This document shows positions 1-4,691 of a stretch of DNA of 6,472 nt, in pieces. Position numbers and translations under genes: made by a program. The stretch is taken from the NCBI GenBank assembly GCA_003511465.1, contig DOID01000069.1:9428-15899 (forward strand), given 5' to 3'. The first letter of the stretch is position 1; every line of letters begins with the position of its first letter. The notes under the pieces are model-generated. The model did not search any database. It was not told where the DNA came from and saw nothing but the letters and a program-made list of their open reading frames with translations. The DNA is from Bacillota bacterium (GTDB taxonomy: Bacteria; Bacillota; UBA4882; UBA10575).

Positions 1-206
1 CCAATCAGGGGAATCAGGCTGATGGCGGCGATGTTGTCCAGGGTCATGATCATACCGACCTTGGTGTTGAGGAAAGAAACGCCTTCCATCATGGATTCGA
101 GAATCAGAGGCACGTAAGCGTTGTAAATGGACCAGGTTAGGGAGATAACGCCAAAACCCAGACCTAGAACAAAAATCTTCCCGTACGAAAAATCACTTTT
201 GATCAT
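1..206 (-). CDS. MFS transporter, N-terminal fragment (runs off left edge)
   Basis: Only the first 68 codons are present; the rest lies beyond base 1. The ATG is at 206-204 on the minus strand, preceded by a good ribosome-binding site (GAAAGGAG, about 7 bases upstream). The protein starts MIKSDFSYGKIF and then enters a hydrophobic helix (about residues 11-36, containing GLGFGVISLTWSIYNAYVPL). A loop follows, then a second helix beginning VGMIMTLDNIAAISLIPLI. The tryptophan/tyrosine/asparagine-rich first helix and the 'GMIMTLDN' start of helix 2 resemble bacterial major-facilitator sugar-type (SLC45/GPH-like) transporters, which are often found with glycoside-utilisation genes. It would be an integral membrane symporter or exporter, but the substrate cannot be told from this fragment. 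It is transcribed divergently from mntA, and the inverted repeat at 270-304 lies just upstream. Family call fairly sure; substrate unknown. Confidence 0.75.
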   Translation of the reverse strand, partial: MIKSDFSYGKIFVLGLGFGVISLTWSIYNAYVPLILESMMEGVSFLNTKVGMIMTLDNIAAISLIPLI

Positions 207-240
207 GGTAATCTCCTTTCAATATCATATTTTCAAATAA

Positions 241-270
241 ATTCTATAGTTTACTAGTTAAATCCTCCAA
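241..270 (-). promoter_or_regulatory. Weak candidate promoter for the MFS transporter gene
   Basis: On the minus strand TAGAAT (bases 246-241, five of six matches to TATAAT) lies 18 bp downstream of TTGGAG (270-265, three of six matches to TTGACA). This would place the transcription start about 25-30 bp before the ATG. The weak -35 hexamer abuts the left arm of the 270-304 inverted repeat, as expected for a regulated promoter. Assignment is by eye only. Confidence 0.35.
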
Positions 271-304
271 ACTGGTTTTGTGAACAGCTCTCAGAAAACC
301 AGTT
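270..304. repeat. 35-bp near-perfect inverted repeat, candidate operator
   Basis: Arms AACTGGTTTTGTGA (270-283) and TCAGAAAACCAGTT (291-304) pair at 13 of 14 positions around a 7-base centre; the only mismatch is G/G at 280/294. Each arm also contains a LacI/GalR-like core: AAACTGGTTT at 269-278, and AAACCAGTT at 296-304, which sits in the 14-bp dyad 296-309. Neither strand has a T-run directly after the hairpin, so it is not a normal intrinsic terminator. It lies in a divergent intergenic region, touching the proposed -35 of the transporter gene and about 60 bp upstream of the mntA promoter. A dimeric or tetrameric repressor site for the transporter is the likeliest reading. Repeat certain; function inferred. 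Confidence 0.6.
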
Positions 305-362
305 GGTTTAGATCGATTTAAAGAGTAATAATTTTACCCTCAGTGGAAAGGGACAGGCAATT

Positions 363-394
363 TTGATTCTTTTGTGAAATAAATGGGTTATAAT
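363..394 (+). promoter_or_regulatory. Promoter of the mntA-hepT operon
   Basis: A perfect -10 hexamer TATAAT (389-394) lies 27 bp upstream of the chosen mntA ATG. The best -35 candidate, TTGATT (363-368), matches TTGACA at four of six positions but leaves a long 20-bp spacer, so the -35 is uncertain. The expected start of transcription, near 401, gives a short leader of about 20 bases containing the ribosome-binding site. Confidence 0.6.
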
Positions 395-420
395 AGACTC
401 GTAAGTGTGAGGTGATGACA

Positions 421-708
421 ATGAGACGTGAAGATATAGAAAAAACATTAAGAGCACAAAAAGCCTATTTAGCTGAGAAATATCATGTAAAAAAGATTGG
501 GATATTTGGATCCTATGCGCGAAATGAAGAAACTAATGATAGTGACATTGATATTTTGGTTGAATTCAATCGACCCGTTGGTTTTGAATTTTTAGAATTA
601 AAGGAGTACTTGGAATCAATGTTTAACAAACCCATAGATTTAGTAACTAAGAATGCACTAAAGCCTTACATGAAAGAAGAGATATTGAGTGAGGTACAAT
701 ATCAATGA
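421..708 (+). CDS. mntA: MntA antitoxin, minimal nucleotidyltransferase
   Basis: This is a 95-residue minimal nucleotidyltransferase of the MNT family. The catalytic signature GSX10DXD is complete: G30-S31, then D42-x-D44, with a likely third carboxylate at D73 (PIDLV) and R34 after the GSY. In characterised MntA-HepT systems this enzyme neutralises the toxin by transferring AMP units from ATP to a tyrosine of HepT. The ATG at 421 is chosen because GAGGTGA (409-415) is well placed upstream; in-frame GTG (412) and ATG (415) starts overlap that ribosome-binding site and are less likely. The stop overlaps the hepT start in an ATGA junction, implying translational coupling and antitoxin-first order. 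The gene is A+T-rich (19 G+C in its first 60 bases), unlike the following PHP gene, suggesting horizontal acquisition. Family call is firm. Confidence 0.93.
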   Translation: MRREDIEKTLRAQKAYLAEKYHVKKIGIFGSYARNEETNDSDIDILVEFNRPVGFEFLELKEYLESMFNKPIDLVTKNALKPYMKEEILSEVQYQ

Positions 709-1049
709 AGAAAAGATATATTATGTCGCTCGAAGACATAATAGAATCGATGACCCGCATCGATTCTTATACGGATAATTTGGATTATGATAATTTTCAT
801 CAAAATCAGCTGGTAGTTGATGCTGTGATAAGAAACCTTGAGATTATTGGAGAAGCATCTAAGAACGTACCGGAAGAAATTAGAAATAAATATAACAAAA
901 TCCCATGGAGGAAGATGATTAGCTTAAGAAATATTTTAATTCATGAATATTTTGGGGTTGATGATTCAATTGTTTGGGAGATTATAAAGACAGATTTACC
1001 GGGTGTAAAACCATTTATTATTAAAGTAATTCAGGAAGAAAATCAGTAG
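705..1049 (+). CDS. hepT: HepT toxin, HEPN-domain RNase (DUF86 family)
   Basis: This 114-residue, all-helical HEPN-type protein is the usual length for HepT. The RNase signature RX4HXY is intact near the C-terminus as R75-NILI-H80-E-Y82, within LRNILIHEYFGV. The segment VIRNLEIIGEASKNVP (about 41-56) and the following IPW are typical of the family. Known HepT toxins act as cytosolic RNases (some reported to attack tRNA) and are silenced by AMPylation of the motif tyrosine, here expected to be Y82. The ATG at 705 overlaps the mntA stop; a second in-frame ATG at 723 (MSLEDI) is possible, and there is no strong ribosome-binding site close to either, consistent with coupled translation. No frameshift or lost motif is visible, so the pair is probably functional. 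It shares the A+T-rich composition of mntA. Confidence 0.92.
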   Translation: MKKRYIMSLEDIIESMTRIDSYTDNLDYDNFHQNQLVVDAVIRNLEIIGEASKNVPEEIRNKYNKIPWRKMISLRNILIHEYFGVDDSIVWEIIKTDLPGVKPFIIKVIQEENQ

Positions 1050-1058
1050 TACGGATGC

Positions 1059-1070
1059 GCTAATATTAGC
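1059..1070. repeat. 12-bp perfect palindrome between hepT and the PHP gene
   Basis: GCTAATATTAGC is a perfect palindrome in the 52-bp gap between the hepT stop and the PHP start. It is too short and lacks the T-run needed for a terminator. It could be a small operator near a start for the four-gene operon, where no clear sigma-A promoter is visible, or it may be chance. Function unknown. Confidence 0.4.
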
Positions 1071-1101
1071 AAACATTAATGGGTAAGGGAAGAGGTAAGT
1101 T

Positions 1102-2019
1102 ATGACGGAAGAACACTACATTGATTTGCACATCCATTCTCTGCACAGCGAGGACGGGGAATTTGCGCCGGTACAACTGGTGGAACAGGGTTGGCAGGCT
1201 GGCCTAGGGATCATGGCGATCACCGATCATAATTCCGTAAAGGCGAATGCCGAAGCACAGAGGGCAGCGGAGCGAGTGGGGATTAAATATATCCCTGGGA
1301 TTGAAATAGACTGTATTTACCAAGGGGTTGAATTGCATGTTTTGGGGTATGGCATTGATTTTCATGATCCTGTTTTCACTGAAATCGAAGAAAACGTCAT
1401 TCGCCAACATCAAGAAGTTTCGCAACAGCGTTTATTACGCTTTAACCAATTAGGGTTTAACGTTACAGCGGCCGAATTGGATGCCCTTGACCACGGAGGT
1501 GTTTGGGGTCAGATCTGGACGGGGGAGAAATTCGCCGAAGCGCTTTTGAATAAAGCGGAGTATTTTGAGCACGAATTACTGAAGCCCTACCGCCCCGGTG
1601 GGGCCAGAAGCGATAATCCCTTAGTCAATTTTTACTGGGATTTTTGCGCGCAGGGTAAACCTGGTTATGTCAAAATAAACTATCCGGAATTTTCAGAGGC
1701 GATTAAGATAATCCATGGGACGGGCGGTCGAGCGGTTCTGGCGCATCCCGGTGCTAACCTGGCCAAAAACCATGGTTTGTTTGCCGAGCTCGCCCAGTCG
1801 GGGTTGGATGGGGTGGAAGTAGGCAGTAGTTATCACTCGCGGGAGAGTGCCGCCTATTTTTATCAGCAAGGATTAACTTACAAGCTTATGCTGACCGGGG
1901 GTAGTGATTACCATGGCAAAACCAAGCCTGCAATTAGGCTTGGGCAATACGAGCGATTGCTTCCAGACCAGGAAGTGGAGGCCCAACTAATAAAGGCGGG
2001 GTTAATCCCGACCAGGTAA
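1102..2019 (+). CDS. PHP-domain metal-dependent phosphoesterase (YciV/TrpH-like)
   Basis: This 305-residue PHP protein carries every expected metal-ligand block. These are DLHIHS (H10, H12), a following SEDGEF, ITDHN (D42, H43), PGIEID (E68), HVLGYG (H79), LAHPG (H215), a YHS in the VEVGSSYHS stretch, and GGSDYHG (D269, H271). The N-terminal catalytic barrel (about 5-95), a long insert (about 95-190) and the C-terminal return match the YciV/TrpH subgroup. Its characterised members remove phosphate from 3',5'-nucleoside bisphosphates or trim short 5'-phosphorylated RNA; the substrate here is unproven. It has no signal peptide and is cytosolic. AAGAGG (1090-1095) is well spaced before the ATG. 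The stop is 13 bp before the response-regulator start, so co-transcription with the two-component genes is likely. G+C is far higher than in hepT just upstream (37 of 60 for 1141-1200). Family sure, role in this operon unknown. Confidence 0.88.
   Translation: MTEEHYIDLHIHSLHSEDGEFAPVQLVEQGWQAGLGIMAITDHNSVKANAEAQRAAERVGIKYIPGIEIDCIYQGVELHVLGYGIDFHDPVFTEIEENVIRQHQEVSQQRLLRFNQLGFNVTAAELDALDHGGVWGQIWTGEKFAEALLNKAEYFEHELLKPYRPGGARSDNPLVNFYWDFCAQGKPGYVKINYPEFSEAIKIIHGTGGRAVLAHPGANLAKNHGLFAELAQSGLDGVEVGSSYHSRESAAYFYQQGLTYKLMLTGGSDYHGKTKPAIRLGQYERLLPDQEVEAQLIKAGLIPTR
1922..1943 (+). repeat. 8-bp perfect hairpin inside the 3' end of the PHP gene
   Basis: CCAAGCCT (1922-1929) and AGGCTTGG (1936-1943) form a perfect 8-bp stem with a 6-base loop, about 75 bases before the PHP stop and 90 bases before the response-regulator start. 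No T-run follows, so it is not a terminator. It could be an mRNA processing or stability element separating the PHP gene from the signalling genes, or a coincidence of the coding sequence (KTKPAIRLGQ). Confidence 0.35.
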
Positions 2020-2021
2020 GT

Positions 2022-2033
2022 TAGGAAGTGGAG
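2022..2033 (+). promoter_or_regulatory. Ribosome-binding region deciding the response-regulator start
   Basis: TAGGAAG (2022-2028) serves a GTG start at 2033, and GTGGAG (2028-2033) serves a TTG start at 2042. Both spacings are acceptable. The TTG start gives a protein that begins directly at the first receiver strand, as most family members do, and is slightly preferred on that ground. The longer form adds only three residues. Confidence 0.45.
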
Positions 2034-3643
2034 TGAAGCTGTTGATTAGAGTAATCATAGCGGATGATGAAACTCGAATCTGCAAGCTGATTGAGCATCT
2101 GATCAATTGGGAAGAGCTTGGAATGGAGATCGTAGGGATCGCCGATAATGGCATTGATGCGCTTGGCTTGGTTGAAAAAGCCCATCCGGATCTGGTCATT
2201 ACCGATATCCGCATGCCCGGTTATGATGGGTTGGAGCTGATTGAGAAAGCCAAAGCCATCAATGAAAAACTCGAGTTTATCATCATCAGTGGCTATGAAG
2301 AGTTTGCTTATGCCCAGAAGGCCATCGAGTACGGGGTCAAGGACTATTTGTGTAAACCGATCAATCAAGACAGCTTGTTAAAGGCCTTGCATCGGGTGAA
2401 GGAAGCCTTAAAAGCGAAAACCAGGCACAGTAGTTTAGAGCAAGAGTATCAGAGCATTAAAAAGGACGTCGGGAAAATCAGAAGGTCTTTTCTCCATAAT
2501 CTCCTCTTATTTCCGGAGGAGGGTTTCCCCGAAAACACTTTAGCGGAGATCAACCAGAATTACTATTTTCATTTTCAGGACGGATGCTTCCGCGTCATGA
2601 TCATCAAAATTGACGGCCAGGGTGAGGCGAAGCCAAGCACGGATGAAATCAGCGCTCAGCTCACCGAAACACTGCTGACCGCTTTGTCGGAAGTGACGGT
2701 AGAGACGGAGATCGTTCTGAGTAATAGTAGTATAGTGGTGTTAATCAATTATGCACCGGAGGAAAAAGCAAAGCTTGAAGCGGTTTTCGTCAAGCTTTTG
2801 AATGAGTACAAAGGCCGGTTAATTCCTTTTGGTTTGATGGTCACGATTGGGTATGGTACCGAAGTTACGGAGTTAAAAGCGATTACCACCTCGATTACAG
2901 CGGCCCAAGGTGCAATCGATGATCGGATCTTGAAGGGAGTGGGGCGGATCATCGAGTTTTCCCAAGCGCCAACCGGAGCGATCTTCAACGCTGATCGTTA
3001 TTATGAATTTACCAGAAGATTCACCAAAGCAGTGGAATTAGTAGATCACACTGAGATCAAAAAAGTCATCAATGGTCTGAAGGAGGATTTAAGCAGGCAA
3101 CAAGTCAGTGGTTCTGAAATAAAAAGGCTGGTCCGGGAAGTGGGGAATACCTACTATATCACCATGAGAAATAGTCATCTTAAGATCGAGGATGCAACCT
3201 ACGAGCAAACCATGCTTGAGCACGCCATCGACAATTGTTATGCCCTGGATCAACTTTTTCAGGAGCTGACTGACCAGATCACGGGCTCCTTGTCAAAACT
3301 GATGGCGGATAAAAGCCAAAAGAACGTCAGTCAGATCAAACAGGCTAAAATGTATATCGAACAAAATTACATGAAAAATATCACTTTGGAGGACTTAGGT
3401 TCCTATCTAGGGTTTAATTCCTCCTATTTCAGCAGCTTTTTCAAGAAAGAAACCGGAACCTCTTTTGTGGAATATCTCTCCAAGGTTAGAATGGAAAAGG
3501 CGAAAGAACTCTTGAAAGAGCCGGGTCTAAGAATCCAAGATGTCTGTCTGATGGTGGGCTATAATGATGTGAAGTATTTTACGAAGTTATTTATCAAACA
3601 TACGGGTTTAAAACCCAATGAATTCCGGAAATTATTTGCGTAG
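2033..3643 (+). CDS. YesN-type response regulator, AraC-family DNA-binding
   Basis: This is a 536-residue cytosolic regulator. The receiver domain (about 5-125) has the full phosphorylation set: acidic pair D11/D12, phospho-acceptor D58 in TDIRMP, switch serine S86 in IISGYEEF, and K108 in CKP. A middle region (about 130-420) includes a stretch around VTIGYGTEV and GRIIEF resembling the degenerate GGDEF-like linker of YesN/CdaR proteins. The C-terminal 100 residues are an AraC helix-turn-helix pair: ITLEDLGSYLGFNSSYFSSF followed by IQDVCLMVGYNDVKYFTKLF. It should bind DNA when phosphorylated by the adjacent kinase. The start is uncertain: GTG 2033 follows AGGA at 2023, while TTG 2042 follows GGAG at 2030-2033 and would give MIRVIIADDE, the more usual opening. 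It sits 13 bp after the PHP gene and 21 bp before the kinase. Targets are not visible. Confidence 0.92.
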   Translation: MKLLIRVIIADDETRICKLIEHLINWEELGMEIVGIADNGIDALGLVEKAHPDLVITDIRMPGYDGLELIEKAKAINEKLEFIIISGYEEFAYAQKAIEYGVKDYLCKPINQDSLLKALHRVKEALKAKTRHSSLEQEYQSIKKDVGKIRRSFLHNLLLFPEEGFPENTLAEINQNYYFHFQDGCFRVMIIKIDGQGEAKPSTDEISAQLTETLLTALSEVTVETEIVLSNSSIVVLINYAPEEKAKLEAVFVKLLNEYKGRLIPFGLMVTIGYGTEVTELKAITTSITAAQGAIDDRILKGVGRIIEFSQAPTGAIFNADRYYEFTRRFTKAVELVDHTEIKKVINGLKEDLSRQQVSGSEIKRLVREVGNTYYITMRNSHLKIEDATYEQTMLEHAIDNCYALDQLFQELTDQITGSLSKLMADKSQKNVSQIKQAKMYIEQNYMKNITLEDLGSYLGFNSSYFSSFFKKETGTSFVEYLSKVRMEKAKELLKEPGLRIQDVCLMVGYNDVKYFTKLFIKHTGLKPNEFRKLFA

Positions 3644-3664
3644 GGCACGAGCAAGGAGAGACTA

Positions 3665-4669
3665 ATGCACCGGAAAAAAGGCTTTTATTTGATGGACCGG
3701 ATCTTCCTGGTTTTTCTACTGATGGTGATCTTACTGATGACCTTATTTTTTTGTTTTGTTCCTTTTGCGCTCAAGCAGGGAACCTATCTTTTGGTGTTCT
3801 TATTTGCTTTTTTGCTCGCCACTGTTTTTTATGTGACTTACCGCTGGATCTACATCCCCTATCAGGAAAGCAATAAGACCTTGCGGCTGTTTGCCGACGG
3901 GTATATCTTTAAAGGAGTCTTTGACTTACGGATCCATTTTAATCATGAACTCTTCCTAGCCATGCAAAAGTTTAGGGAGATTATTGATACCAAGGAATTG
4001 ATTGAAGGCTCGAAAAAACACGCCGAATATCTGGCTTTGCAGAATCAGATTAACCCGCATTTTCTCTATAACACCCTGGAAGGGATCAGAAGCGAAGCCT
4101 TGATTGAGGGCGTTGAGATCATCGCCAATATGACTGAGGCCTTAGAGACCTTTTTCCGCTATACCATCTCTGACATGGATAAACTGGCTACTTTAGAAGA
4201 GGAAATTGTCAATGTGGAAACCTATTGTACGATCCAGCGGTTTCGCTTTGGCGAGAAAATCGAATTTAAGATCGAAAGCCCAGAGGACCATGATCCGGAA
4301 ATCTTCCACGCGAAAATTCCCAAGCTCACGCTCCAGCCCATTGTGGAAAATGCCGTTTTCCACGGAATCGAACCCAAAATGGGTAAGGGTTTGGTTACCT
4401 TGAAGGTCCTAGCCACCCCCAGCAGGCTCCTGATTACCGTCTCTGATAACGGCGTCGGGATGGCGGAGGAACATGTGCATCGGCTCAATGATCAACTGCG
4501 CGGAGCTTCCCTCACCTATATCAAAAAGGATAAAGAAACAGGCGGCATTGCCCTGCTTAATGTCAATAACCGGATCAAACTGCTCTTTGGTGATGAATAT
4601 GGGATGTATTTGTACAGCAAAGCCGGGGCGGGGACAGATGTGGAGATCAGTTTGCCCCTAATTCTCTAA
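3665..4669 (+). CDS. YesM/LytS-type sensor histidine kinase without extracellular sensor
   Basis: A 334-residue membrane kinase. Two hydrophobic helices (about 13-36 and 40-58) are joined by only K37-Q38-G39, so almost nothing is exposed outside the cell. A linker follows (about 60-120), then the His_kinase block with phospho-acceptor H132 in QNQINPHFLYNTLE. The ATPase domain has N229 in PIVENAVFHG, D261 in DNGVGM and a C-terminal GTDVEISLP. The G2-like segment reads GGIALLNVNNRI, with alanine where GIGL is commoner. It probably autophosphorylates at H132 and donates to D58 of the preceding regulator. AAGGAGAG (3653-3660) sits just before the ATG; a second ATG at codon 10 lacks such a site. 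YesM kinases often exceed 550 residues because of an extracellular domain, which is missing here. It lies 21 bp after the regulator and 22 bp before the ABC protein. Confidence 0.92.
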   Translation: MHRKKGFYLMDRIFLVFLLMVILLMTLFFCFVPFALKQGTYLLVFLFAFLLATVFYVTYRWIYIPYQESNKTLRLFADGYIFKGVFDLRIHFNHELFLAMQKFREIIDTKELIEGSKKHAEYLALQNQINPHFLYNTLEGIRSEALIEGVEIIANMTEALETFFRYTISDMDKLATLEEEIVNVETYCTIQRFRFGEKIEFKIESPEDHDPEIFHAKIPKLTLQPIVENAVFHGIEPKMGKGLVTLKVLATPSRLLITVSDNGVGMAEEHVHRLNDQLRGASLTYIKKDKETGGIALLNVNNRIKLLFGDEYGMYLYSKAGAGTDVEISLPLIL

Positions 4670-4691
4670 AAAGCCCCTAAAGGAGCTGACG

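Noticed and set aside
270..304. Inverted repeat as an intrinsic terminator
   Set aside because: Neither strand shows a U-run after the hairpin, and no gene ends next to it; the region is divergent.
2021..2368. Minus-strand open frame opposite the receiver domain
   Set aside because: It is a shadow of the receiver-domain coding sequence on the plus strand and has no start signals or family resemblance.
2501..2521. CTCCTC...GAGGAG short hairpin within the response-regulator gene
   Set aside because: Short, internal to a well-defined coding region, with no T-run or adjacent gene boundary.
3604..3616. GGGTTTAAAACCC palindrome at the end of the response-regulator gene
   Set aside because: Lies inside conserved AraC-domain codons (TGLKPNEF); no T-run follows and nothing else supports a regulatory role.
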